The notes: generated by a model from the sequence alone, not told the origin. Counted from the stretch's first letter, positions 6,133 through 16,115 are shown. The stretch: DNA of 64,000 nucleotides from Ruminococcus flavefaciens (GCA_023663905.1 JAMPGO010000002.1:62001-126000), one strand, 5' to 3'. A program made the numbers and translations.

Positions 6133-8652
6133 ATGAAAAACACACTGAGATATTCACACTGTACAAAAGAAAAGTATCTTCTTGCCTTTATGCTCGGATT
6201 TCTGACCCTGCTCGTCGCCCTGCTTCCTGTGATGATTGTCGATAAGGGATATTTCATCTACTACGGCGATTTCAATGCACAGCAGATTCCGTTCTATAAT
6301 CTCGCAAACGACGCTGTACGCTCGGGACAGTTCGGCTGGAACTGGTTCACCGACTTAGGCTCGGATTTGCTTACTTCATATTCGTTCTATCTGATTGGCA
6401 GTCCGTTCTTCTGGCTGTCCGTGATTCTTCCACGTGGGCTTGTTACGTATGCTATACCGTTCCTGCTCGCAATCAAGCACGGTCTTGCTTCGCTTACAGC
6501 ATATATCTATATACGACGTTTTGTCCGCAGTAAAGAAGCTGCGCTGACAGGTGCATTGCTGTATGCCTTTTCGGGATTCCAGATATTCAACCTCTTCTTC
6601 AACCACTTTCAGGACGTTACCGCACTCTTTCCGCTTATGCTCATTGCAATGGAGGAAAATATAAACAACCGCCGTCGTGGCTGGTTCGCCCTGATTATCG
6701 CTGTAATGGCTTGTATGAACTACTATTTCTTCACGGGACAGGCTGTATTTTTGATTATTTACTTCCTTATGCGCCTGCCGTGCAGTGATTTTCACGCTAC
6801 GTGGAAAAAATTCCTGCTCCTGCTTCTTGAAGCTGTACTCGGTACGGCAATCGCAGGATTTATCCTGCTTCCGTCCGCTGTCGCAATTCTCGGCAACTAC
6901 CGTGTAAATGAACGGCTTTACGGCGAAAACTGGATTTTCTACTACGAAAAATCAAGGGTTTTAAGAATCATACAGAGCTTCTTCCTGCCCTCGGATGTTC
7001 CCGCACGTCCCAATCTCTTCAAGAGCGACGGTTCAAAATGGTCGTCTATCGGCGGATACTTCCCGCTGTTCTCAATGCTCGGAGTAATCACCTTTATGAG
7101 GTCGAGAAAAAAGCACTGGGCGGTGAGAATCTCGGCATTCTGCATAATATGCTCGTTCATACCGATTCTCAACTGTATGTTCTACACGTTCAACGCATCG
7201 TACTACGCACGCTGGTTCTATATGCCGATACTCATCTTCGCAATGATGACTGCACAGACTCTTGACGATGATGACGCTGATTTTAAGCCCGCAATAAAAA
7301 TAACCGCTGTGGTAATTCTTGCGTTCGGTGCGGTTTCATTCATACCCGAGAAAAAGGGCGAAAAGCTTAGCTGGTTTACGCTTCCGAATGATTTCGCATA
7401 CTTCTGGCTGACAACAGGTATCGCTGTCGGATTCCTAATTTATGCGGTATATATAATCCACAGGAAAAACAAGGGGCTGAAATACGGCAGTCTTATGGTG
7501 TACAGTACCGCCGCCGCAAGTCTCATATGCACGCTCGCTACTGTGATTTACGGTGCGGTAACTCCGGTCACTGCCGAAAATTATATCAATATGGCTATCG
7601 ACGGCAAAAAAAGTGTTGTTGAGGATGTCTCGGAGGATAATTTTTTCCGTGTGGATATATCCGAAAACAACGACAACTTCCCGATGATATGGGGACTTCC
7701 AAATATGAGGGCATTTCAGAGTGTTGTTGAGACTTCGATTATGGAATTTTACGACCAGATAGGCATTCAGCGTGATGTTGCCTCACGTGCCGATATTTCG
7801 CACTACACGCTCAGAGGACTTCTTTCAGTAAAATATTTTTACCGTGAAAAGGTGGACGGCTATACACTGCCCGAGCTTGCGGAAATGGAACTCAACGGCG
7901 AATCGCTTGAAAAAGATGAAATCAGCGACAAAAACGGCATAAAGGCTTCCCACGTTGATGTTACTGAATATCTTCACGGCTTCGAGCTTGTCGCCGAAGA
8001 TGATTATTTCGAGGTGTACGAAAACAAGCTGTATATTCCTATGGGATTCGCCTATGATACGTACATTTCGGAGACCGAAGCCGAACAGCACGCTGAATCC
8101 GCACGTGAAAAGCCATTGATTAAGGCTCTTATACTCAGCGATGAACAGGCGGAGAAATATTCAGATATTTTAACAAAGTCCGATGAGGATATATGGAATA
8201 TGACGGAATACGACTACGAAAAAGCCTGCCGTGAAAAGCAAGCTAACTGCTCCGATTCGTTCAGCTGGGATTCACACGGCTTTGAATCCGAGATAACGCT
8301 TGACAAGCCGTCGCTCGTATTTTTCAGCGTTCCGTACAGCTCGGGATGGTCGGCAGAGGTAAACGGCGAACCTGTTGACGTTGAGAAGGTCTCGTACGGC
8401 TTTATGGCTGTTACGGCGCAGGAGGGCGAAAATACCATTACCTTCCGCTATCATACTCCGGGACTTAAACAGGGCGTGTATATTTCGGTTTCCGCAGTTA
8501 TTATACTTGCTGTTTATCTTGTAATCTGCCGTTTCAGCGACAGAAAAAACACACCGAACAGATTTTCGCACAGCTATGACTACAACTCGTGCCAAAAAAT
8601 TACAGCTTCTGAATTATACGTCAGAAACTGTCACAAAAATAAGGAGGATTAA
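6133..8652 (+). CDS. YfhO-family membrane protein
   Basis: 839 aa, polytopic. A positively charged start is followed by about a dozen hydrophobic segments in the first 470 residues, a large extracytoplasmic region (about 480-780), and a final membrane helix near residues 790-810. The GDFNAQQIPFY motif after the first helix and the GSDLLTSYSFY stretch are typical of YfhO proteins. In Gram-positive bacteria these act in glycosylation of lipoteichoic acid or other wall polymers, being distantly related to GT-C glycosyltransferases. The final residues overlap the ribosome site of the next gene (nudix), suggesting translational coupling. The exact substrate is unknown. Confidence 0.85.
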   Translation: MKNTLRYSHCTKEKYLLAFMLGFLTLLVALLPVMIVDKGYFIYYGDFNAQQIPFYNLANDAVRSGQFGWNWFTDLGSDLLTSYSFYLIGSPFFWLSVILPRGLVTYAIPFLLAIKHGLASLTAYIYIRRFVRSKEAALTGALLYAFSGFQIFNLFFNHFQDVTALFPLMLIAMEENINNRRRGWFALIIAVMACMNYYFFTGQAVFLIIYFLMRLPCSDFHATWKKFLLLLLEAVLGTAIAGFILLPSAVAILGNYRVNERLYGENWIFYYEKSRVLRIIQSFFLPSDVPARPNLFKSDGSKWSSIGGYFPLFSMLGVITFMRSRKKHWAVRISAFCIICSFIPILNCMFYTFNASYYARWFYMPILIFAMMTAQTLDDDDADFKPAIKITAVVILAFGAVSFIPEKKGEKLSWFTLPNDFAYFWLTTGIAVGFLIYAVYIIHRKNKGLKYGSLMVYSTAAASLICTLATVIYGAVTPVTAENYINMAIDGKKSVVEDVSEDNFFRVDISENNDNFPMIWGLPNMRAFQSVVETSIMEFYDQIGIQRDVASRADISHYTLRGLLSVKYFYREKVDGYTLPELAEMELNGESLEKDEISDKNGIKASHVDVTEYLHGFELVAEDDYFEVYENKLYIPMGFAYDTYISETEAEQHAESAREKPLIKALILSDEQAEKYSDILTKSDEDIWNMTEYDYEKACREKQANCSDSFSWDSHGFESEITLDKPSLVFFSVPYSSGWSAEVNGEPVDVEKVSYGFMAVTAQEGENTITFRYHTPGLKQGVYISVSAVIILAVYLVICRFSDRKNTPNRFSHSYDYNSCQKITASELYVRNCHKNKED

Positions 8653-8654
8653 TT

Positions 8655-9191
8655 ATGCATCTTGACGAAAAAACAATCAACAGCGACGTTATCTACGAGG
8701 GAGTGATTTTCACCATAACTCACGATACCGTTGAGCTTGAAAACGGCAACACGGCTATACGTGATGTTCTGCTTCACAACGGCGGAGTATGCGTTATTCC
8801 TGTCACCGACGAAAACGAGATTTTTCTTGTAAAGCAGTTCCGCTATCCGTTCCATACAACTACAGTTGAAGTTCCTGCCGGTAAGCTCGAAAAGGGCGAA
8901 AACCACTCGGAATGCGGAAAACGTGAGCTTCTTGAGGAAACAGGCTGTACCTGCGATGAATACATCTATCTCGGCGAAATGCTTCCCACACCTGCGTACA
9001 ACTCGGAAATCACCTATATGTATATGGCGAGAGGTCTGCACTTCGATAAGCAGAGCCTTGACCCCGACGAATTTCTTGACGTTGAAAAGATTCCGCTTGC
9101 AGAGGCTGTAAAGCTTGTTATGGACGGCAAAATCCGTGACGGCAAAACACAGATTGCCATACTCAAAGCCTCAAGAATCCTCGGTATCTGA
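8655..9191 (+). CDS. nudF: NUDIX hydrolase, probable ADP-ribose pyrophosphatase
   Basis: 178 aa. A complete NUDIX box begins with GKLEKGE at about residue 74 and ends with the RELLEETG helix, matching GX5EX7REUXEEXGU. The N-terminal strand pair (VIYEGVIFTITHDTVEL) and the downstream PAYNSEITYMYMA segment, which carries the conserved Glu-containing loop, are those of ADP-ribose pyrophosphatases that split ADP-ribose to AMP and ribose 5-phosphate. The gene starts 2 bases after the yfhO stop, with AAGGAGG inside the end of that gene. A terminator follows directly. Confidence 0.88.
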   Translation: MHLDEKTINSDVIYEGVIFTITHDTVELENGNTAIRDVLLHNGGVCVIPVTDENEIFLVKQFRYPFHTTTVEVPAGKLEKGENHSECGKRELLEETGCTCDEYIYLGEMLPTPAYNSEITYMYMARGLHFDKQSLDPDEFLDVEKIPLAEAVKLVMDGKIRDGKTQIAILKASRILGI

Positions 9192-9194
9192 ACG

Positions 9195-9227
9195 AAAAAG
9201 CCCTGCCGTTAAAGGCAGGACTTTTTT
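9195..9227. terminator. Bidirectional terminator
   Basis: AAAAAGCCCTGCC (9195-9207) pairs with GGCAGGACTTTTTT (9214-9227) around GTTAAA. A-run and T-run flanks let it end both the nudix gene and the convergent spoVG. Confidence 0.9.
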
Positions 9228-9228
9228 A

Positions 9229-9549
9229 TCAATATGTAGTAGTACCGTATTCCTCGGGCTTGTACACTGCACTCTCAGCTTCAGCAGCAAGAAGTGCGGT
9301 CTGGTGTTCATAAGCCTCAAGGATTCTCTCCTCAAAGAGCTTTCTTGCGTCCGGTGAAATGGGGTGAACGATGTCACGGAAAATGCCGTTCTCGTCCTTA
9401 CGGCTGGGCATTGCTACGAAAAGTCTCTCCTCGCCCTGCACTACCTTGATGTCGTGGACAGCAAGCATATCGTCAATTGTAACCGAAACAACCGCACGAA
9501 GTCTTCCGCCCGACATAAGCTTTCTGATTTTTACGTCTGTAATCTGCAT
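9229..9549 (-). CDS. spoVG: Septation/sporulation regulator SpoVG
   Basis: 106 aa beginning MQITDVKIRKL, the classical SpoVG start, followed by the conserved AVVSVTIDDMLAVHDIKVV and FVAMPSRK segments. SpoVG is a small nucleic-acid-binding protein that influences septum placement, sporulation and, in some Firmicutes, virulence genes. The start is the ATG at 9549 because AAGGAGG lies just upstream and the family begins there; an upstream in-frame ATG at 9573 is ignored. The C-terminal 20 residues are variable, as usual. It is monocistronic, with a terminator at 9195-9227. Confidence 0.95.
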   Translation of the reverse strand: MQITDVKIRKLMSGGRLRAVVSVTIDDMLAVHDIKVVQGEERLFVAMPSRKDENGIFRDIVHPISPDARKLFEERILEAYEHQTALLAAEAESAVYKPEEYGTTTY

Positions 9550-9641
9550 TGTTTTCCTCCTTATAAATAACAATAAGACATATGTATATACTCCAAAACC
9601 CTTCTTGCCTGTCGAACAGACAAATTATATGTCTAAAATAT

Positions 9642-9670
9642 ATTATAAACCATAAATTAAAAAAAATCAA
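9642..9670 (-). promoter_or_regulatory. Candidate spoVG promoter
   Basis: On the minus strand: TTGATT (9670-9665), a 17-base spacer, and TATAAT (9647-9642). The leader to the spoVG ATG is about 90 bases, AT-rich, with no obvious structure. The rest of 9550-9811 holds only this promoter and the murC promoter. Confidence 0.6.
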
Positions 9671-9721
9671 TACAAAAATAAAAATATTTCTCATTTACAG
9701 AAATTAAATTGCAATTCACTA

Positions 9722-9750
9722 TTGAAATAATCAGGAAAATATAGTATAAT
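9722..9750 (+). promoter_or_regulatory. murC operon promoter
   Basis: TTGAAA (9722-9727), a 17-base spacer, and TATAAT (9745-9750), facing murC. Confidence 0.8.
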
Positions 9751-9811
9751 AATAGAATAGGTTAATTATGCGTATAATAACTGTAATGGCATAAAGAAAG
9801 GTTGATTTATT

Positions 9812-11230
9812 TTGGACAGAAATATTTTAAACGGCAAAAAGCATATTCACTTCATAGGAATCGGCGGTTCGGGAATGTATCCGCTTGCACAGATTCTTCA
9901 CGGGCAGGGCTATTATCTCACAGGCTCGGACAATAACGAGACCGAAACCCTTGACGCTGTAAGAAATATGGGGATTCCCGTTTTTATCGGTCAGAGGGCG
10001 GAAAATATCGAGGGTGCGGATTTAATCGTCCACACGGCTGCTATTATGGCTGACAATCCCGAGCTTATCGCCGCAAAAGCAAGCGGTGTGCCTGTTCTGG
10101 AGCGTGCCGACCTGCTCGGAATCGTTACGGGCTGGTATGACAGGGCTATCTGCGTTTCGGGTACTCACGGAAAAACTACCACGACTTCTATGATTACTCA
10201 GATTATGTACACGGCAGGAATCGACCTGTCTGCATATATCGGCGGAAAGCTTCCCTGTATCGGCGGAAGTGGTATTGCAGGAAAAAGCGACATTCTTGTG
10301 TGCGAATCCTGCGAGTTTGAAGACCATTTCCTGAAATTTTTCCCCGATATTTCTGTTATTCTCAACGTTGACGCCGACCACCTTGATTATTTCGGCACGC
10401 TTGAGAATATAATCAAATCTTTTCACAAATTCAGCGAAAACACTTCAAAGTGCATAATAGTCAACGGCTCGGACGAAAATTCGATGAAATCAATCGAGGG
10501 AATCACGGGCAAGGAAATCATAACTTTCGGCAACGACAGTTCCTGCGATTATTATCCCGCAAATATCAGGCACGAAAACGGTATGCTCACAACCTACGAC
10601 GTAATGTACAGGGGCGAAAATCTCGGCTCTATCACGCTTCACGTCGCAGGAATACACAACGTTCTCAACTCTCTCTCTGCTGTTGCCGTTTCACTCTACT
10701 GCGGAGTTGATTTTGAATCAATCGCAAAAGGTCTGGAGGATTTCCGTGGAGCTAAACGTCGCTTTGAAAAATTCGGCGAGGAAAAGGGCATTACTGTTGT
10801 TGACGATTACGCTCACCACCCTGCCGAACTTGAAGCAACGCTCAATTCCGCTATGGAAATGAATTTCCGAAAAGTATGGGCAGTTTTCCAGCCGTTCACG
10901 TACAGCCGTACAAGTATGCTTCTTGACGATTTCGTGCGTGTACTACAGATTCCCGACTATGCCGTACTCACGGATATAATGGGAAGCCGTGAGAAAAACA
11001 CCTACGGAATCTTCACACGTCATCTCGCCGAAAAGATTCCGGGCTGTATATGGTTTCCGCAGAATGAAGAGGAAGAATGGACGGACGAGCGCAAATATTA
11101 CAATTTTGAACAGGTATGCGACTATATATGCGAAAATGCACAGTCAGGCGACCTTGTGATTACTCTCGGCTGTGGCGACGCTTATAAAATCGCAAGAATG
11201 ATATTGAATAAACTATCTCAGGAGGATTAA
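9812..11230 (+). CDS. murC: UDP-N-acetylmuramate-L-alanine ligase
   Basis: 472 aa Mur ligase that adds L-Ala to UDP-MurNAc in peptidoglycan precursor synthesis in the cytoplasm. Seen: an N-terminal Rossmann motif GIGGSGMYPLAQIL (residues 17-30), the ATP-binding loop GTHGKTTTTSMI (about 116-127), a central NVDADHLDYFG, and C-terminal DYAHHPAELEATL. The start is a TTG at 9812 giving MDRNILNG; GAAAGG lies about 10 bases upstream and no better start is available. It opens a murC-lexA-zapA-U32-dut group. Confidence 0.95.
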   Translation: MDRNILNGKKHIHFIGIGGSGMYPLAQILHGQGYYLTGSDNNETETLDAVRNMGIPVFIGQRAENIEGADLIVHTAAIMADNPELIAAKASGVPVLERADLLGIVTGWYDRAICVSGTHGKTTTTSMITQIMYTAGIDLSAYIGGKLPCIGGSGIAGKSDILVCESCEFEDHFLKFFPDISVILNVDADHLDYFGTLENIIKSFHKFSENTSKCIIVNGSDENSMKSIEGITGKEIITFGNDSSCDYYPANIRHENGMLTTYDVMYRGENLGSITLHVAGIHNVLNSLSAVAVSLYCGVDFESIAKGLEDFRGAKRRFEKFGEEKGITVVDDYAHHPAELEATLNSAMEMNFRKVWAVFQPFTYSRTSMLLDDFVRVLQIPDYAVLTDIMGSREKNTYGIFTRHLAEKIPGCIWFPQNEEEEWTDERKYYNFEQVCDYICENAQSGDLVITLGCGDAYKIARMILNKLSQED

Positions 11231-11233
11231 ATT

Positions 11234-11815
11234 ATGTCAAAGGAAAAGGAAATCAAGGTTTTTAACTTTATCAGAAGCAAGCTCAGCAGTGGAATTTCTC
11301 CGTCTGTAAGGGAAATTATGGATGCTATGGAGTTCAAATCCACCTCAACCGCACACAGATACATCAACGCTCTTGTTGCAGAGGGACTTATTGAGAAAAC
11401 CGACGCACTCAACCGCTCGCTCAGGCTTCCCAACAGTAATTCCGCAGCTGTGCCTATTATGGGTACTGTAACGGCTGGTCAGCCTGTAACCGCATTTGAG
11501 GATATTACAGGATATATCAGCTTTGAAGCGCCGAATTATGACCCCAATGAGCTTTTCGCACTTAAAATAAAGGGCGAAAGTATGATTAACGCAGGTATTC
11601 TCGACGGCGATATTGTAATCGTCCAGAAGGATACCTACGCTGAAAACGGCGATATTGTCGTTGCATTTATAAACGGCGAGGACGCTACTGTGAAGCGTTT
11701 TTACAAGGAGAACGGCAAATACCGTCTCCAGCCCGAAAATGACAATATGGAGCCTATTATACTCGATGAGTGCGAAGTTCTCGGCAAAGTTATCGGTCTG
11801 AAACGCTATTATTGA
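11234..11815 (+). CDS. lexA: LexA-type SOS repressor
   Basis: 193 aa. The N-terminal winged helix (about 1-65) contains SPSVREIMDAMEFKSTSTAH. The C-terminal S24 peptidase domain has an Ala-Gly cleavage site in TVTAGQP (about residue 81), catalytic Ser in KGESMINAGI and Lys in ATVKRF. LexA self-cleaves when RecA is activated by DNA damage. The gene starts 3 bases after murC with AGGAGG overlapping the murC end. I found no clear GAAC-N4-GTTC operator in front of the murC promoter, so autoregulation is not evident here. Confidence 0.93.
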   Translation: MSKEKEIKVFNFIRSKLSSGISPSVREIMDAMEFKSTSTAHRYINALVAEGLIEKTDALNRSLRLPNSNSAAVPIMGTVTAGQPVTAFEDITGYISFEAPNYDPNELFALKIKGESMINAGILDGDIVIVQKDTYAENGDIVVAFINGEDATVKRFYKENGKYRLQPENDNMEPIILDECEVLGKVIGLKRYY

Positions 11816-11846
11816 TTATCAGCAAAAGAAAGGATGTCATCATAAA

Positions 11847-12209
11847 ATGCTTAACGACGTAAAAGTAATAATCTGCGGAAAGGAATACAAGCTCAGAACA
11901 GCTGAATCGCCAAACTATGTATTCTCTCTCGCACGTTCGCTCGAAGGCAGAATCAACGAGCTTACAAACAACGGTACTTCTCCGTATACTGCCGCTATTA
12001 TGATTGCCCTGAGTCTCCTTGACGACCTCAACAAGTCCAATCAGAGGGTTGAAAATATCCGCACCCAGACTAAGGAATACGTTGACGAGGCAGGCAAGAA
12101 CCGCATTGAGCGTGATGCGGCTGTCAAGGAAATCGAGGCTCTCAAGGCAAAGATTGTACAGCTTGAAAATATGGTCAAGCTCAAACAGCTGAAGGACAGT
12201 ATTGAATGA
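11847..12209 (+). CDS. zapA: Cell division protein ZapA
   Basis: 120 aa. The N-terminal beta hairpin NDVKVIICGKEYKLRTAES and helical region ALSLLDDLNK are followed by a long coiled coil (about residues 60-115), as in ZapA, which bundles FtsZ filaments at the division ring. The stop TGA overlaps the ATG of the next gene (ATGA), suggesting translational coupling to the U32 peptidase gene. The zapA-U32 order is common in clostridia. Confidence 0.85.
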   Translation: MLNDVKVIICGKEYKLRTAESPNYVFSLARSLEGRINELTNNGTSPYTAAIMIALSLLDDLNKSNQRVENIRTQTKEYVDEAGKNRIERDAAVKEIEALKAKIVQLENMVKLKQLKDSIE

Positions 12210-14251
12210 AACGTCCCGAGATTCTCGCTCCTGCCGGAAGTATGGAAACGCTTATTTCCGCACTCCGCACCGGTGCTGACGCTGTTTATGTCGGAGGAGA
12301 AAAATTCTCCGCAAGAAACAATGCCACAAACTTTTCCGAAAACGAGCTTGCCGAAGCTGTCAGGCTGTGCCATAAATACGGCGCAAAAATCTATCTCGCT
12401 GTAAATACGATTATTGCAGACGACGAGACCCACGATTTCTGCCGTTATATAAAATCCACTTCAAAAATGGGTATTGACGGCTATATTGTGCAGGATTCGG
12501 GCGCACTTGATATTATAAGAAACGCCGTTCCCGACGCTGTACTTCACGCTTCAACACAGATGTCCGTACATACCGCCGTCGGAGTACGTCTGCTGAAAGA
12601 AATGGGCTTCGTCAGGGCTGTTCCTGCACGTGAGCTTTCAGCCGATACGCTTGAAAAAATCTGCCGTGAGGATATTGAAACAGAGGTTTTCGTTCACGGC
12701 GCTTTGTGTATGTCAGTTTCGGGGCAATGCTATATGTCGGCGGTTATGGGTTCACGCTCGGCAAACCGTGGCTGCTGCGGACAAGCCTGCCGTCTGCCCT
12801 TTTCCGCCTGCGGAATCAGCGAGCGCAACTGCCTTTCGTTAAAAGATTTGTCGCTCATTGAACAGACCGCCAAGCTTACGGAAATAGGTGTGGATTCGCT
12901 TAAAATCGAGGGAAGAATGAAACGACCCGAGTATGTCGCTTCTGCTGTAAATGAGCTGAAAAAGGCGCTCGGCGGTGAAATTCCCGATACGGATATTCTT
13001 ATGAAAATCTTCTCCCGAAGCGGTTTTACGGACGGCTATTTTACGGGAAAACGCTCGCAGATGTTCGGCATAAGAGAAAAAGAAAATGCCATATCAGCCA
13101 GACAGATATTCCCGAAAATCCACGAACTCTACCGCAGCGAGCGTGCTGTTCACAGGGTGGATTTCTATGCTGAAATAAAATCGGGCAAGCCTGTATTTTT
13201 AAAGGCGATGTGCGGTGACATTTCTGCTGAGGTCTACGGCGAATGTCCCGATACCGCCAAAAATTCGCCTGTTGATACAGATACGCTCGGAAAACAGCTG
13301 TCAAAACTCGGAGATACTGTGTTTTATTTCGGCAGTCTCAATGCTGATATTGACGGCGGACTTTTTGTGCCTGCGGGAAAACTTAACGAACTACGGCGGA
13401 ATGTTACTGAGAAGCTGTCCGAGCTTGTTACGGAAAAAAATACCCCGAAATATACGATAACGGACTACACTCCGCAGAAATCAGCTGTCATACGTACCGA
13501 AACGGCTGAAAAGCTTCCTGTGCGCACCTTCTGCCGTACTATGGAACAGGCACGTACAGCTGTTGAGATTTCCGATTATGTGGTATTGTCTCCTGTTCTG
13601 AGCATATCAGAGCCTTTTCTTGCGGAAATGTCGGAATACAGGGAAAAAATAATACTTTCAGCTCCGAGGTTTATTGTTGACGAGGAAAAAATTACCGCAC
13701 GGCTTGCCGAAATCAAAAAGCTCGGATTCAGTCATCTCCTCTGCCATACGCTCGATTCTGTGGCAATCGGAAAAAATCTCGGTTTCAGGCTTCACGGCAA
13801 TTTCACGCTGAATATATTCAACTCGTTCAGTGCGGAATATATGCGTAAACTCGGGCTTGAGGACTGCATTTTTTCGGTTGAGGCAACGCTCGGGCAGTAC
13901 AGTCAGGTGCGGACGGAACTGCCGTTAGGTGCTTTAGTTTATGGCAGGCTTCCGCTTATGCTTACAAGAAACTGCCCTGTCAGAAACGAGGTCGGCTGTA
14001 AAAAGTGTACGGGATGTATCATTGACCGCACATCACGGAAATTTCCTGTCGCCTGCTCCAATGACTATGTTGAGATTCTTAATCCCGATATTCTCTATAT
14101 GGCGGACAGAATCAACGAATTTTCCAATATAAGATTTACCGCCGTCCTGCTCCACGACGAAAATGCTGAGCAGACCAAATCCGCTGTATCAGGCATAAAG
14201 CCGTGCGGAAATATTACAAGAGGACTTTACTACAGAGGTGTTAATATATGA
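12206..14251 (+). CDS. U32 family peptidase-like protein
   Basis: 681 aa. The N-terminal half carries the U32 signature: LAPAGSMETLISALRTGADA at the start, the cysteine cluster in NRGCCGQACRLP (about residues 190-201), and LKIEGRMKRPEYV. Two further Cys pairs (CKKCTGC) lie near residue 600. Proteins of this length carry an additional central domain (about 380-480). U32 members include collagenase-like proteins, but relatives RlhA and TrhP are RNA hydroxylation factors, so RNA modification is as likely as proteolysis. It is coupled to zapA upstream and dut downstream by 4-base overlaps. Confidence 0.88.
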   Translation: MKRPEILAPAGSMETLISALRTGADAVYVGGEKFSARNNATNFSENELAEAVRLCHKYGAKIYLAVNTIIADDETHDFCRYIKSTSKMGIDGYIVQDSGALDIIRNAVPDAVLHASTQMSVHTAVGVRLLKEMGFVRAVPARELSADTLEKICREDIETEVFVHGALCMSVSGQCYMSAVMGSRSANRGCCGQACRLPFSACGISERNCLSLKDLSLIEQTAKLTEIGVDSLKIEGRMKRPEYVASAVNELKKALGGEIPDTDILMKIFSRSGFTDGYFTGKRSQMFGIREKENAISARQIFPKIHELYRSERAVHRVDFYAEIKSGKPVFLKAMCGDISAEVYGECPDTAKNSPVDTDTLGKQLSKLGDTVFYFGSLNADIDGGLFVPAGKLNELRRNVTEKLSELVTEKNTPKYTITDYTPQKSAVIRTETAEKLPVRTFCRTMEQARTAVEISDYVVLSPVLSISEPFLAEMSEYREKIILSAPRFIVDEEKITARLAEIKKLGFSHLLCHTLDSVAIGKNLGFRLHGNFTLNIFNSFSAEYMRKLGLEDCIFSVEATLGQYSQVRTELPLGALVYGRLPLMLTRNCPVRNEVGCKKCTGCIIDRTSRKFPVACSNDYVEILNPDILYMADRINEFSNIRFTAVLLHDENAEQTKSAVSGIKPCGNITRGLYYRGVNI

Positions 14252-14688
14252 AGCTGACGTTTAAAAAAATTGACGAAAAGGCAATTATTCCATCGAGGGC
14301 GACGGCATTCAGTGCAGGGCTTGATTTATGTGCCTGTCTGGATGAGCCTGTTGTACTCGCACCCGGCGAAATAAAGATGATTCCAACAGGTCTTACGGCT
14401 ATGACGGACTGCAACGATGTTGCTATGCTGATTTACCCACGCTCGGGACTCTCCGCAAAATACGGCATATCGCTCGCAAACTGCGTCGGAGTTGTTGACA
14501 GCGATTACCGTGGTGCGTGGTTTGTACCGCTGATAAATCACGGAAAACAGCCGTTTACAGTCGAACACGGTATGCGGATTGCACAGCTCATCCCTACTAA
14601 GGTACTTTTCCCTGAAATAGAAATAAGCGATACCCTGACCGAAACAAGTCGTGGAGAAGGCGGTTTCGGCTCGTCGGGACTTAAATAA
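14248..14688 (+). CDS. dut: dUTP diphosphatase
   Basis: 146 aa trimeric dUTPase that hydrolyses dUTP to dUMP and pyrophosphate, keeping uracil out of DNA. All five motifs are visible: AGLDLCAC, PRSGLSAKYGI, GVVDSDYRG, RIAQLIPTKV and the C-terminal RGEGGFGSSG. Length is normal. Overlaps the U32 gene by 4 bases. Confidence 0.96.
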   Translation: MKLTFKKIDEKAIIPSRATAFSAGLDLCACLDEPVVLAPGEIKMIPTGLTAMTDCNDVAMLIYPRSGLSAKYGISLANCVGVVDSDYRGAWFVPLINHGKQPFTVEHGMRIAQLIPTKVLFPEIEISDTLTETSRGEGGFGSSGLK

Positions 14689-14706
14689 AAACAAGGAGAT
14701 TTTTTA

Positions 14707-14973
14707 ATGAAATATGCTGTATATATGTCATTTCTTACTGTAGCCGCATTAGTTATGGGAAGTATGCTCGGAAATAAAGCAGTCGGAACACCGGGTTTCA
14801 GCTGGCTGGGATATTCCAAGACATTTGCCTTTGAACCCGGCACATTTCTTGACCTTGATGTTATAAGACTTACTTTCGGAATAAGCATAACTATAAGCGT
14901 AGCCCAGATTCTGCTTATTATAGTCGCAATTATTGTCTATTATAAAACCGCACCAAAGCTTTTTGCAAAATAA
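14707..14973 (+). CDS. Small two-helix membrane protein (DUF4321-like)
   Basis: 88 aa with hydrophobic segments at about residues 4-20 and 58-80, separated by a loop holding GFSWLGYSKTFAFEPGTF. Small proteins of this type, annotated DUF4321, occur next to mreB and wall genes in clostridia. AAGGAG precedes the ATG. It lies between dut and the mreB promoter. Function is unknown; a link to the elongation machinery is inferred only from position. Confidence 0.7.
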   Translation: MKYAVYMSFLTVAALVMGSMLGNKAVGTPGFSWLGYSKTFAFEPGTFLDLDVIRLTFGISITISVAQILLIIVAIIVYYKTAPKLFAK

Positions 14974-15022
14974 TGTACATATTTTGTTGCTGATACAAGG
15001 AAAAATTTTTCTGTGAAAAATA

Positions 15023-15051
15023 TTGTCTATTTGCAGCATTAGTGATATAAT
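15023..15051 (+). promoter_or_regulatory. mreB operon promoter
   Basis: TTGTCT (15023-15028), a 17-base spacer, and TATAAT (15046-15051) with the extended -10 TG. The leader to mreB is about 30 bases. Confidence 0.8.
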
Positions 15052-15087
15052 AAATAATGAATTATAGAAAAATTAAGGAGCTTCAGA

Positions 15088-16104
15088 ATGTTTACAAAAG
15101 ATATTGGTATAGACCTCGGCACTGCAAATACTCTTGTTTATCTCCGTGGAAAAGGCATCATCATACGTGAACCGTCCGTTGTTGCCGTAAATACGAGAAC
15201 TGACAAGACCCGCTATGTCGGTATGGAGGCAAAGGAAGTCATCGGCAGAACTCCCGGCTCTATCGTCGCTGTCCGTCCTCTCAAGGACGGTGTTATAGCA
15301 AATTTTGAAATTACTATAACTATGCTTCAGGAATTCATAAAAAAGGCGCTTAAGGGTACAATACTGACAAAGGCTAACGTTATTATATGTATTCCCTCGG
15401 GTGTTACTCCTGTGGAACGACGTGCCGTGCGTGAAGCCTGTCAGAAAGCAGGCGCTAAAAACGTCCTGATTATCGAAGAACCTATGGCGGCGGCTATCGG
15501 CGCAGGACTTCCCACAACCGACCCTGCGGGAAGTATGATTATTGACATCGGCGGAGGTACGAGCGAGGTTGCCGTTATATCTCTCGGCGGTATTGTCTCT
15601 TCACGTTCCATAAGATGTGCAGGCGACCAGTTTGATATGGCTATAATAAATTACATCAAGAAAAAATATAACCTTCTTATCGGCGAACGGACGGCGGAGA
15701 ATATAAAAATAGAAATCGGCTCGGCTTTTCCTGGCGAAAAAGAGGACAAAATGGAAATCAAGGGCAGAAATCTTGTAAACGGACTTCCCGAAAACGTTGT
15801 CGTCAATTCTGCTGAAATACGTGACGCTCTTGTTGAACCGCTTGCAAAGGTCATCGACGCTATAAAAACCACGCTGGAGGAAACTCCGCCTGAACTCTCC
15901 GCTGATATAATCGACCACGGCATAACACTCTCGGGCGGCGGCGCTCTGCTCAGAGGTCTGGACAAGCTCATCAGCCGTGAGACAGGTATGCCCGTGTATA
16001 TCGCTGAATATCCGCTTGACTGCGTTGCGGAGGGTACAGGAAAGATTCTCGAGAATATCAGCAAATATCAGGACGCACTTACTGAAAACATCAAGTATTA
16101 TTAA
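15088..16104 (+). CDS. mreB: Rod-shape actin homolog MreB
   Basis: 338 aa bacterial actin that polymerises along the inner membrane and guides lateral wall synthesis. Phosphate 1 motif [10 protein letters not shown] (9-18), phosphate 2 motif [12 protein letters not shown] (about 152-163) and the adenosine motif [10 protein letters not shown] (about 287-296) are all present. Opens mreB-mreC-mreD-mrdA. Ruminococci are often coccoid, so an intact rod-shape cluster is notable. Confidence 0.96.
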   Translation: MFTKDIGIDLGTANTLVYLRGKGIIIREPSVVAVNTRTDKTRYVGMEAKEVIGRTPGSIVAVRPLKDGVIANFEITITMLQEFIKKALKGTILTKANVIICIPSGVTPVERRAVREACQKAGAKNVLIIEEPMAAAIGAGLPTTDPAGSMIIDIGGGTSEVAVISLGGIVSSRSIRCAGDQFDMAIINYIKKKYNLLIGERTAENIKIEIGSAFPGEKEDKMEIKGRNLVNGLPENVVVNSAEIRDALVEPLAKVIDAIKTTLEETPPELSADIIDHGITLSGGGALLRGLDKLISRETGMPVYIAEYPLDCVAEGTGKILENISKYQDALTENIKYY

Positions 16105-16115
16105 GGAGACATTTT

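Noticed and set aside
9601..9640. Possible LexA operator (CGAACAGAC) upstream of spoVG
   Set aside because: Only one half of the GAAC-N4-GTTC palindrome is present, and it is not close to the lexA-containing operon promoter.
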